Origin: Fusobacteriaceae bacterium
GTDB lineage: Bacteria; Fusobacteriota; Fusobacteriia; Fusobacteriales; Fusobacteriaceae
Direction: 5' to 3'
Length of the DNA: 5,594 nucleotides
Assembly: GCA_030625925.1 (NCBI GenBank)
Contig: DAOUPY010000122.1
Coordinates: 1-5,594, forward strand
Part shown: positions 1-4,859 of the stretch, piece after piece
Layout of the letters: each line of letters begins with the position of its first letter
How positions within the stretch are numbered: the first letter of the stretch is position 1
Position numbers and translations under genes: made by a program
Notes under the pieces: model-generated
Told to the model about the DNA's origin: nothing
The model's database searches: none
What the model saw: the letters and a program-made list of their open reading frames with translations, nothing else

Positions 1-1
1 A

Positions 2-292
2 GACCTGTCTCCTAAAAACATTACTGGAAAGGCAGCAGAAAAAGTGTTGGAGCAGGCAGGAATAACTGTAAATAAAAATGGGATTCCCTATGATGTGGAA
101 AAACCATTTATAACCAGTGGAATAAGGATAGGAACACCGGCTATAACTACTCGTGGTATGAAGGAATCAGAGATGAGAAAAATAGCAGACTATATAGATT
201 ATGCCCTAGAGTCGATAGGCGATGAAAAAAGATTAGGTGATCTAAAGGCAGAGGTAAAGATTTTATGTGAGAAATTTCCTATATATAAATAG
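2..292 (+). CDS. glyA: Serine hydroxymethyltransferase, C-terminal fragment (5' end outside window)
   Basis: This is the last 96 residues of a PLP-dependent enzyme that interconverts serine plus tetrahydrofolate with glycine plus methylene-tetrahydrofolate in the cytoplasm. The reading frame is open from base 2 with no start in view, so the gene begins upstream; the GTG at 44 is internal. Diagnostic C-terminal blocks are visible: ITGK near the left edge, AGITVNKN with a following P-x-D, and [17 protein letters not shown]. The Arg in SGIR corresponds to the family residue that binds the substrate carboxylate (R363 of E. coli GlyA). The stretch after it (E-x-E-M-x-x-IA) is the usual C-terminal helix. 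The gene ends in TAG and is followed by a hairpin 6 bases later. The identification is firm. Only the N-terminal two thirds, including the PLP lysine, cannot be judged here. Confidence 0.95.
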   Translation, partial: DLSPKNITGKAAEKVLEQAGITVNKNGIPYDVEKPFITSGIRIGTPAITTRGMKESEMRKIADYIDYALESIGDEKRLGDLKAEVKILCEKFPIYK

Positions 293-298
293 ATATTT

Positions 299-335
299 AT
301 TATCCTCCTCCTCTTTTATAGGTGAGGGGGATAAT
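299..335 (+). terminator. Hairpin after glyA, possible terminator
   Basis: A left arm starting ATTATCCTCCTC pairs with a right arm ending GAGGGGGATAAT. The stem is 12 bp with one G-U pair, then a C/T mismatch and two more pairs around a 7-base loop. It sits just after the glyA stop. The sequence after the stem (CTGATGTTTGTCTG) has only a poor T-tract, so it may be an inefficient terminator or an mRNA 3'-end stabiliser that lets some transcription into sfsA. No separate sfsA promoter is obvious in 336-372. Confidence 0.55.
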
Positions 336-372
336 CTGATGTTTGTCTGCAAAATAATAAAAGAGGTGAAAA

Positions 373-1101
373 ATGAAGGAATTATATAAGATACAAATAG
401 ATGAAGAGGCAGTGTTTTTAGAGAGACCCAATAGATTTATTGCTCATGTACGGTTAGATAATGGTTCTGAAGAAATTGTTCATGTTCACGATTCAGGGAG
501 AATAAAAGAACTCCTCTATGAGGGAAACAGGGTAAAAATAAGACGTGCCACTAATCCTAATAGAAAAACAAAATGGGATATGATCAGTGGGAGGGCCTCA
601 GATGGGGAAGATATCCTTATAAATTCAAGTTTTCACAGATATATATCGGAAAACCTACTAAATGACTTTGAAATATCCCCTTTAGGAAAGATAGATAAGT
701 TAAAGGCCGAAGTGAAATATGGCAAATCCAGGCTGGACTACCTCTTGGAAAAAGATGGCAGAAAAATATGGGTAGAGATCAAAGGGGTTTCATTGTCAGA
801 AGATAGAATGGCTATGTTTCCAGATGCTCCCAGTGAGAGAGCTGTCAAACATCTAAAGGAGCTCATTGAACTAAAGGAAAGCGGAGATAGAGCAGCAGTT
901 ATTTTGCTGGTTTTTAGAAATTCAGACAGCTTTAGACCTAGATATGAGACAGATCCAAAATTTAATGAATATTTTTATAAAGCGATCTCTATGGGAGTTG
1001 AAATATATCCTGTACAACTATCTTTAGATAATGGTATTATAAATTATCACGGACTGATAAAGATAGTTGAAAATTGTCAAGTGAAAGTGAAGGTCAAATA
1101 A
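373..1101 (+). CDS. sfsA: SfsA family protein (sugar fermentation stimulation protein homologue)
   Basis: The product is 242 residues, close to the family's usual ~230-240. The N-terminal ~80 residues match the OB-fold-like domain, including the conserved VHVHDSGR-x-KELL block (residues 36-48). The C-terminal domain is PD-(D/E)XK nuclease-like: YGKSRLDYLL puts the acidic residue at D122, and VEIKGVSL supplies E135 and K137. The family hallmark FPDAPSERAVKHLKEL (149-164) follows. The E. coli homologue was named for effects on maltose metabolism and reported to bind DNA; its real biochemical role is unsettled, so a nuclease or nucleic-acid function is only inferred from the fold. Start choice: ATG at 373 is preceded by AAGAGGTG at 361-368. 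The gene ends with tandem TAA TAA. It lies 45 bases before the cysteine-rich gene on the same strand and is probably cotranscribed with it. Confidence 0.93.
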   Translation: MKELYKIQIDEEAVFLERPNRFIAHVRLDNGSEEIVHVHDSGRIKELLYEGNRVKIRRATNPNRKTKWDMISGRASDGEDILINSSFHRYISENLLNDFEISPLGKIDKLKAEVKYGKSRLDYLLEKDGRKIWVEIKGVSLSEDRMAMFPDAPSERAVKHLKELIELKESGDRAAVILLVFRNSDSFRPRYETDPKFNEYFYKAISMGVEIYPVQLSLDNGIINYHGLIKIVENCQVKVKVK

Positions 1102-1146
1102 TAAAAAACTTTATATATAAGGTTTATAAATTTTGGGGGGATAAAG

Positions 1147-1446
1147 ATGGCAAATTTTAAATTTGTACAAAACAAGAAATGTGAGTATTTTCCATGTCAT
1201 ACAGTAGCTGATGAGAGTAAATTTAACTGTTTATTCTGTTATTGTCCATTGTATATGTTAGGAGAGGAATGTGGCGGTAATTTTAAATATACTCACGGGA
1301 TAAAAGATTGCAGTAATTGTATAATCACACACATGAAGGATACGGGATATGATTTTGTTCAGCAAAAAATGTTGACTGTAATAGATATAGTACAAAATGA
1401 ATATTTGGATAAGCATAAGGATGAGGAAAAAGTAAATATTAAGTAA
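1147..1446 (+). CDS. Small cysteine-rich putative metal-binding protein (cysteine-rich small domain, PF04071-like)
   Basis: The product is 99 residues with eight cysteines at 12, 17, 28, 31, 33, 42, 55 and 58. The core reads C-x4-CH, then CLFCYCPLY-x-LG, CGGNFKY and G-x-KDCSNC-x3-H. The pattern of paired Cys/His and the CPLY / CGG / KDCSxC blocks match the family annotated as 'cysteine-rich small domain', thought to bind a metal such as zinc or a small Fe-S centre. No signal peptide or membrane segment is present, so it is cytoplasmic; the last ~30 residues are charged and likely helical. From memory, this domain also occurs attached to or near corrinoid-synthesis enzymes; with cobQ in this window that is suggestive, but it is not proof of function. 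The ribosome site is an unusual six-G run (1135-1140) six bases before the ATG. A strong hairpin follows the stop. Confidence 0.8.
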   Translation: MANFKFVQNKKCEYFPCHTVADESKFNCLFCYCPLYMLGEECGGNFKYTHGIKDCSNCIITHMKDTGYDFVQQKMLTVIDIVQNEYLDKHKDEEKVNIK

Positions 1447-1466
1447 TTTTTATAGTAATATAAGCT

Positions 1467-1529
1467 GCTCAGAAAATAGTCTTATAGAGAATAAAGTCTC
1501 TATAAGCAGATTTTCTGAGCTTTTATATT
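1467..1529 (+). terminator. Two-part hairpin terminator between convergent genes
   Basis: The outer stem GCTCAGAAAAT (1467-1477) pairs perfectly with ATTTTCTGAGC (1510-1520). The inner stem CTTATAGAGA (1481-1490) pairs perfectly with TCTCTATAAG (1497-1506) around a 6-base loop. A 3x3 internal loop (AGT/CAG, allowing A-G and G-A pairs) separates them. TTTTATATT follows on the + strand, consistent with intrinsic termination of the sfsA/cysteine-rich transcript. The hairpin lies between convergent genes, so it may also end the ABC-transporter transcript from the other side, although the T-tract on that strand is weak. Confidence 0.85.
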
Positions 1530-1539
1530 GATAAACATT

Positions 1540-2277
1540 TTAAAAATTATTTAAAAATTTATTGATCCTTTCATTTTTAGCAGAATTAAATATTTTATCA
1601 GGAGTATCGCAGCTGAGAATAGTTCCACAGTCCATAAAAACTACTCGGTCTGAAATTTGTTTTACAAATTTCATCTCATGGCTGACTATGATCATGGTTA
1701 TTCCAGTATTTTTAAGAGACTCAATGACTAGAAGAACCTCCTTTACCATCTCTGGATCAAGGGCGGATGTAGGCTCATCAAAAAGAAGTATTTTGGGATT
1801 TCTGGCAAGAACTCTAGCGATAGCCACTCTTTGCTGCTGGCCCCCGGAAAGAGCTGAAGGATAATTATTCATCCTGTCCTCCAGTCCTACCATAGTTAAA
1901 AGATCTATGGCTTTTTTTTCAGCAGCCTCTTTTTTTACTCTATCTACAACAACGAGAGGTTCCATAACATTTTCAAGGGCTGTTTTGTGCGGGAAAAGAT
2001 TAAAGGATTGAAATACCATCCCCATCTTTTTTAGAATATCGAATTTTTCCTTTTTCCCAGGATTTCGGATGTTGCAAATAAGGGGAGATCTAAAAACTTC
2101 AAGTGTACCTGAATCTATTTTTTCTAAGTCTATAAGACACTTTAGAAGGGTAGATTTCCCGCTGCCTGAGGGCCCTATAATAGAAATTATTTCTCCCTCA
2201 TTGATATCTAAGGAGACATCTTTTAGGATATTTAAATTTCCAAATGATTTATTGAGATTTTTTATATTTATTGACAT
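1540..2277 (-). CDS. Polar amino acid ABC transporter, ATP-binding subunit (GlnQ/HisP family)
   Basis: This 245-residue cytoplasmic ATPase powers the importer encoded with it. All ABC motifs are intact: Walker A GPSGSGKST (35-43), Q-loop Q90 in VFQSFNLFPH, signature LSGGQQQR (143-150), Walker B ILLFDEP (163-169), D-loop SALD (171-174) and switch histidine H200 in IVSHEM. The FNLFPHKTALENVMEP stretch is typical of the polar amino acid (GlnQ/HisP/ArtP) subfamily. One departure is a loop between residues ~60 and 78 (VFRSPLICNIRNPGKK), where relatives usually read I-x-G-x; it looks like normal family variation. The ATG lies inside the 3' end of the permease gene (10-base overlap), with AAAAAAGGATGG as its ribosome site, implying translational coupling. 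It is the last gene of the operon. Confidence 0.95.
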   Translation of the reverse strand: MSINIKNLNKSFGNLNILKDVSLDINEGEIISIIGPSGSGKSTLLKCLIDLEKIDSGTLEVFRSPLICNIRNPGKKEKFDILKKMGMVFQSFNLFPHKTALENVMEPLVVVDRVKKEAAEKKAIDLLTMVGLEDRMNNYPSALSGGQQQRVAIARVLARNPKILLFDEPTSALDPEMVKEVLLVIESLKNTGITMIIVSHEMKFVKQISDRVVFMDCGTILSCDTPDKIFNSAKNERINKFLNNF

Positions 2278-2903
2278 GAAATCGCCATCCTTTTTTCTAA
2301 ATTTTTAAATACCAGCAGGATAAAAGTTGATAAAACTAAGTAGAAAATCCCACAGATAAAAAAGGGAGTTATGGAAAAATCCCTTGTTACCAGCTCCCGT
2401 GAATTTCTTAAAATTTCAGCTGTACCTATAACTGAAACTAGAGAGGTGTCTTTGATAAGTGCTATGGCCTCATTGGAAAGGGGAGGCAGTGCAGTCCTAA
2501 GAGCTTGAGGTAAGATTATTCTTATCATAGTCTGCCGGTATCCCATCCCTAATACCTTTGCAGCTTCATACTGACCTCTGTCTATCCCCTGGATACTCCC
2601 ACGGAATATTTCACAGAGATAGGCAGAATAATTGATGATGAAGGTGATGCTGGCAGCCGCAAGAGGGGAAAGAACTATCCCCATTACCGGCAGACCATAG
2701 TACATGAAGAAGAGTTGTAAAAGCAGAGGTGTACCCCTAAATATCCAAGTGTAGAAAGTTACAAACTTCTTTAGCAGTGAGATCTTGGAAAGTTCCCCCA
2801 GTGCAAGGAGGAGTCCCAATGGAATTGAAAATAATACTGTAATGAGATAAAGTCTCAAAGTAATATCCAGCCCTTTTGCTATATAGTAGATGCTGTCAGT
2901 CAT
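2268..2903 (-). CDS. Polar amino acid ABC transporter, inner-membrane permease (HisM/GlnP family)
   Basis: This is a 211-residue permease using the ATG at 2903 (MTDSIYY). An in-frame ATG at 2927 would add eight residues, but it lies inside the binding-protein gene. The ribosome site GGAGGGAGA sits at the right distance before 2903, two bases after the upstream TAA, so the downstream start is preferred. The protein is hydrophobic with several membrane segments, including ~11-35 after the start and one near the C-terminus. It carries the family block RGTPLLLQLFF (56-66) and the EAA loop that docks on the ATPase: EAAKVLG (113-119) followed by the conserved ILPQALR-x3-PPLSN. SLVSVIG near residue 154 is also typical. 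Only one permease gene is present, so the channel is expected to be a homodimer, as in single-permease GlnP-type systems. Its 3' end overlaps the ATPase gene. Confidence 0.94.
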   Translation of the reverse strand: MTDSIYYIAKGLDITLRLYLITVLFSIPLGLLLALGELSKISLLKKFVTFYTWIFRGTPLLLQLFFMYYGLPVMGIVLSPLAAASITFIINYSAYLCEIFRGSIQGIDRGQYEAAKVLGMGYRQTMIRIILPQALRTALPPLSNEAIALIKDTSLVSVIGTAEILRNSRELVTRDFSITPFFICGIFYLVLSTFILLVFKNLEKRMAISCQ

Positions 2904-2905
2904 GA

Positions 2906-3700
2906 TTAATCTCTCCCTCCGAACCATTTTTCATATATTTTATTGTAGGCTCCGTCTTTTTGCATTTCGTCTAAAACTCTGTTTATTTCTGCGATGAGTG
3001 AAATGTCTTCTTTTCTCATTCCAATACCTGTATACTCAACAGCTAAGGGATCATTGACAATTGAAAATATATCTTTGTTTTCCTTTCTTTCTTTTTTAGC
3101 AATATAATATTTACCCACCATGGAATCAATTATTACAGCTTGGGTCCTTCCTGCTTCTAGGTCTAAAAGTGCTTCTACATTGGAACCGTATTTCTTTACA
3201 TCTTTCACATTAGGGTATACTGGATTTTTTTCTAAAGCAAAGTAGGAAGAACTTCCCATCTGCAAACCAATGGTCTTTCCGGAAAGATCCGAGATCCCTT
3301 TGATATTACTGCTGCTTTTAGTAACAATTATTTGCTCACCGTTGAAATAAGATTTTGAAAATGCGATCTGTTTTTTTCTGCCCTCGGTGATGGTCATTCC
3401 ATTCCAGACCATATCGATTTTTTTACTTCTAAGTTCAAAGATGATGCCATCCCAATCACAGGGCTTAAATCTGGCTTCAACTCCCATTCTATTGGCAGCT
3501 TCCTTGGCTAAATCGATGTCGAATCCTACTATATCACCATTTTTTCCTCTGAATCCCATAGGTGCAAAGGTATCGTCTAACCCCACAGTAAAATATCCAT
3601 CTTTCTTTATTTTTTCTAAAGTGTCTTTCTTTTCAGTTGAAAAAGCAAAAGATTGTACACCAGCCAATATTAAAATTAATGTTATAAAAATTTTTTTCAT
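2906..3700 (-). CDS. Periplasmic amino acid-binding protein of the ABC importer (SBP family 3), predicted to bind histidine
   Basis: The product is 264 residues. The N-terminus MKKIFITLILILAGVQSFAFS is a Sec signal peptide (Lys-Lys, hydrophobic core, SFA/AFS cleavage region) with no lipobox cysteine, so the protein should be a soluble periplasmic receptor. Family-3 blocks are intact: DDTFAPMGF (42-50), GFDIDLAKEAANRMG (59-73), W83DGIIFELRSKKIDM and NGMTITEGRKK. By family analogy R108 should bind the ligand alpha-carboxylate and D192 (AVIID) the alpha-amino group. The fold shows a polar amino acid ligand but does not itself separate His, Gln, Arg or cystine. The histidine assignment comes from the His-codon attenuator upstream and is inference. 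The start is well supported: AAGGAGG (3709-3715) lies eight bases before ATG. It is first in the operon and two bases from the permease start. Confidence 0.93.
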   Translation of the reverse strand: MKKIFITLILILAGVQSFAFSTEKKDTLEKIKKDGYFTVGLDDTFAPMGFRGKNGDIVGFDIDLAKEAANRMGVEARFKPCDWDGIIFELRSKKIDMVWNGMTITEGRKKQIAFSKSYFNGEQIIVTKSSSNIKGISDLSGKTIGLQMGSSSYFALEKNPVYPNVKDVKKYGSNVEALLDLEAGRTQAVIIDSMVGKYYIAKKERKENKDIFSIVNDPLAVEYTGIGMRKEDISLIAEINRVLDEMQKDGAYNKIYEKWFGGRD

Positions 3701-3714
3701 AAATAAATCCTCCT

Positions 3715-3738
3715 TTAAGTTTGTTTTACTACTATCAT
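3715..3738 (-). CDS. Possible 7-codon uORF between the attenuator terminator and the binding-protein gene
   Basis: An ATG with GGAG five bases upstream opens a reading frame MIVVKQT followed by TAA. The stop overlaps the first base of the binding-protein ribosome site AAGGAGG. It would be transcribed only when the attenuator terminator is read through. Terminating ribosomes could reload on the adjacent site, but so short a frame can easily arise by chance in AT-rich DNA. Confidence 0.25.
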   Translation of the reverse strand: MIVVKQT

Positions 3739-3749
3739 TTTATCTCCGG

Positions 3750-3784
3750 AAAATAAAAAAGCCATCTAGAAATACCTAGATGGC
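3750..3784 (-). terminator. Intrinsic terminator of the histidine attenuator (segments E:F)
   Basis: On the - strand GCCATCTAG (3784-3776) pairs perfectly with CTAGATGGC (3769-3761) around loop GTATTT. It is followed at once by TTTTTT, A, TTTT. An extra A-T pair can close the base. It lies 50 bases before the binding-protein start and downstream of a promoter and leader peptide, so it works as a premature terminator inside the 5' leader. Its whole left arm is also the 3' side of the competing antiterminator. Confidence 0.92.
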
Positions 3785-3822
3785 TAAACAGCAGTGTGAG
3801 CTTAACGTTTAAATCATCATAG
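3776..3822 (-). promoter_or_regulatory. Antiterminator helix of the attenuator (segments D:E)
   Basis: Segment D (3822-3807) can pair with segment E (3789-3776). CTA pairs with TAG, GATG with CATC and TTAAAC with GTTTAG (one T-G pair), giving 13 pairs with one bulged T and a 2x1 internal loop. An inner AGC/GCT stem stacks directly on the TTAAAC/GTTTAG helix around loop TCACACT. Segment E contains the complete left arm of the terminator, so this fold and the terminator exclude each other. Stability was judged by eye, not computed. Confidence 0.78.
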
Positions 3823-3854
3823 ATATAGAACCAAGTTTTTTTGAAAAACAACAT

Positions 3855-3890
3855 GGATCTGTAACTATGATTAAATCATAATACAAATCC
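3855..3890 (-). promoter_or_regulatory. Leader hairpin directly after the leader-peptide stop (segments B:C)
   Basis: The hairpin begins at the base after the leader TAA. GGATTTGTA pairs with TACAGATCC (nine pairs, one T-G). After a small T/GT internal loop, TATGA pairs with TCATA around TTTAA. Its left arm holds TATGAT (segment B, 3880-3875) and its right arm ATCATAG (segment C, 3871-3865). Segment C can alternatively pair with CTATGAT in segment D (3822-3816). A ribosome at the leader stop would cover the left arm and release C; a ribosome stalled on the His codons would leave this hairpin intact. Confidence 0.75.
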
Positions 3891-3947
3891 TTATCTATGA
3901 TGATGATGATGAACTGTAATAAAAATTGAAAATGATTTGTTAAACAT
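3891..3947 (-). CDS. Histidine leader peptide (HisL-like, five consecutive His codons)
   Basis: This 18-codon frame reads MFNKSFSIFITVHHHHHR then TAA. Five CAT codons in a row immediately precede Arg and the stop. A strong ribosome site GGAGGAGGG (3960-3952) lies just upstream of the ATG, and a consensus promoter lies about 30 bases upstream. Downstream are alternative RNA helices and an intrinsic terminator. The combination matches ribosome-mediated attenuation as in the enteric his operon, whose leader peptide carries seven His codons. The peptide itself is probably non-functional once made; what matters is ribosome position on the His codons as a gauge of charged tRNA-His. It does not resemble HisL outside the His run, as expected for convergent or fast-evolving leaders. 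The alternative, a His-rich metal-binding micropeptide, explains the RNA structures less well. Confidence 0.88.
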   Translation of the reverse strand: MFNKSFSIFITVHHHHHR

Positions 3948-3976
3948 TTGACCCTCCTCCTGTCTGATTTTTTACT

Positions 3977-4005
3977 ATAATACACCTAAAAAAAAGATAT
4001 GTCAA
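3977..4005 (-). promoter_or_regulatory. Sigma-70 type promoter for the leader and ABC operon
   Basis: On the - strand a perfect -35 TTGACA (4005-4000) is followed after 17 bases by TATTAT (3982-3977), one mismatch from TATAAT. The start is predicted near 3970, giving a ~23-base untranslated stretch before the leader peptide. AT-rich repeats lie directly upstream, where an UP element would sit. Confidence 0.88.
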
Positions 4006-4010
4006 CAAAT

Positions 4011-4031
4011 AAATTATTTAACAAATTATTT
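4011..4031. repeat. Short AT-rich direct repeat upstream of the leader promoter
   Basis: AAATTATTT occurs at 4011-4019 and again at 4023-4031, 12 bases apart, roughly one helical turn. Relative to the predicted start this is about -41 to -61, the position of an UP element or an activator site. In AT-rich intergenic DNA such a repeat could be chance. Confidence 0.4.
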
Positions 4032-4076
4032 TCAACTGAACTTTCGCGATAGTGCACACATTAAAAACCTTAATTA

Positions 4077-4859
4077 TTAATTCTTAGAAACGAAATGAAA
4101 TACCTTATAAAAATAGATTGGCATGGGTTTCTTTTGATAGAGAATAGGTTCAAAGACCCAATTTTTTAAGGCTTTTTCTACCTCAACTTCAAAACCATAC
4201 TTAGAATTTGTATAAAATTTGATATCTCCTACGTGGCCTTTTTTATCCACTAAAAATTTAACTTTCACAATAGTTTCTTTTCGGTATCCCATCTTTAATG
4301 CAAGATCTGGATAGCTGGGGGGGACTTCTTTTTGAATAACAACATGGATCCCGGAAATTTTTTGATTTTTAAGAGCATACTGCCCATTTTGAATCTTAAC
4401 TAAATTTTTATCATTTTCCTGATCTCCTAAGACAGCATCATTGGCAGGGATGTTTTGAACTACCTCTGTTTCCCTGTAATTTTTCTCTGTATTTTCATTT
4501 GATTCGGTAGGATTGGATTCCATTGGCTTTATTATCTTTTCAGGCTTAGTTTTTTTTGATTGAACTATCTTTGTTTTAGATTTTATAATTTTTTTATCTT
4601 TTTGAACTACTTGTTTTTTTACCTTTTTAGAATTAGATTTCTTTGGGATTTCTTTGGGTGTCTTTACTGTATGTTTTTCTTTTTTAGTGGTCATCACAGC
4701 CAAGGTTTTATTGCTGTTTCCCAGGGTAGACATGGTTAAATTAATATTGATATTAGGAGACTTCTCTCCATTTTTCAGACTGTTATTGGAAATTTTTGAA
4801 AAGCCCGCAAAAACTGCCATATGAAGCAATATTGAAAGGACAAAAAATTTAGATTTCAT
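4077..4859 (-). CDS. tonB: TonB family energy-transducing protein
   Basis: This 260-residue protein carries proton-motive energy from ExbB/ExbD to outer-membrane TonB-dependent transporters. The N-terminal membrane anchor (about 4-20) contains S9-x3-H13 in SILLHMAVFAG, matching the SxxxH motif of TonB anchors. The periplasmic linker (about 59-112) is rich in Lys with scattered Pro rather than the Pro-Glu/Pro-Lys repeats of E. coli. The C-terminal domain (about 170-257) is canonical: PPSYPDLALKMG with the YP motif at 183-184, VKVKFLVDKKGHVGDIKF, and the final WVFEPILYQKKP block. ATG at 4859 has AGGAGAAAG upstream inside cobQ, and the two genes overlap by 11 bases, so they are translationally coupled. 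No exbB or exbD is in view. The stop is a tandem TAA TAA, and no clear terminator follows. Confidence 0.93.
   Translation of the reverse strand: MKSKFFVLSILLHMAVFAGFSKISNNSLKNGEKSPNININLTMSTLGNSNKTLAVMTTKKEKHTVKTPKEIPKKSNSKKVKKQVVQKDKKIIKSKTKIVQSKKTKPEKIIKPMESNPTESNENTEKNYRETEVVQNIPANDAVLGDQENDKNLVKIQNGQYALKNQKISGIHVVIQKEVPPSYPDLALKMGYRKETIVKVKFLVDKKGHVGDIKFYTNSKYGFEVEVEKALKNWVFEPILYQKKPMPIYFYKVFHFVSKN

Larger units (their letters stand above)
3701..3970 (-). promoter_or_regulatory. Histidine-responsive transcription attenuator leader
   Basis: This ~270-nt untranslated leader fills the gap between tonB and the ABC operon. In order on the - strand: predicted start near 3970, leader peptide, six pairing segments, terminator, possible mini-ORF, binding-protein ribosome site. 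Segments A (ATCATAG, 3901-3895, His codons) and C (ATCATAG, 3871-3865) share a motif. B (TATGAT, 3880-3875) and D (CTATGAT, 3822-3816) carry its complement, giving alternative sets A:B, C:D, E:F (off) versus B:C, D:E (on). In addition, A and D form a 13-bp perfect inverted repeat (3892-3904 with 3813-3825). No T-box consensus was seen. Confidence 0.87.

Noticed and set aside
1107..1122. AT-rich inverted repeat (ACTTTA...TAAGGT) between sfsA and the cysteine-rich gene
   Set aside because: Only about six weak pairs with almost no GC; unlikely to terminate transcription and easily due to chance.
1562..1864. Open frame of 100 codons on the + strand
   Set aside because: It lies wholly antisense to the ATPase gene, whose motifs are intact; no ribosome site and no recognisable protein features.
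2069..2308. Open frame of 79 codons on the + strand
   Set aside because: It is antisense to the ATPase and the end of the permease; composition is a shadow of the real frame.
3387..3779. Open frame of 130 codons on the + strand
   Set aside because: It is antisense to the binding-protein gene and runs into the attenuator; no ribosome site or domain.
3891..3947. Five-His micropeptide as a metal-binding protein
   Set aside because: Possible in principle, but the His run abuts the stop and its codons pair with the antiterminator arm, which fits attenuation instead.
3701..3970. T-box or metabolite riboswitch in the ABC leader
   Set aside because: No T-box consensus (GGTGG...ACCGCG type) and no recognisable riboswitch core; the translated His-codon ORF and the alternative helices explain the leader better.
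4040..4060. TCGCGA and GTGCAC palindromes downstream of tonB, considered as a terminator or operator
   Set aside because: They are short 6-bp palindromes with no usable stem-loop and no T-tract on the - strand; nothing supports a specific site.
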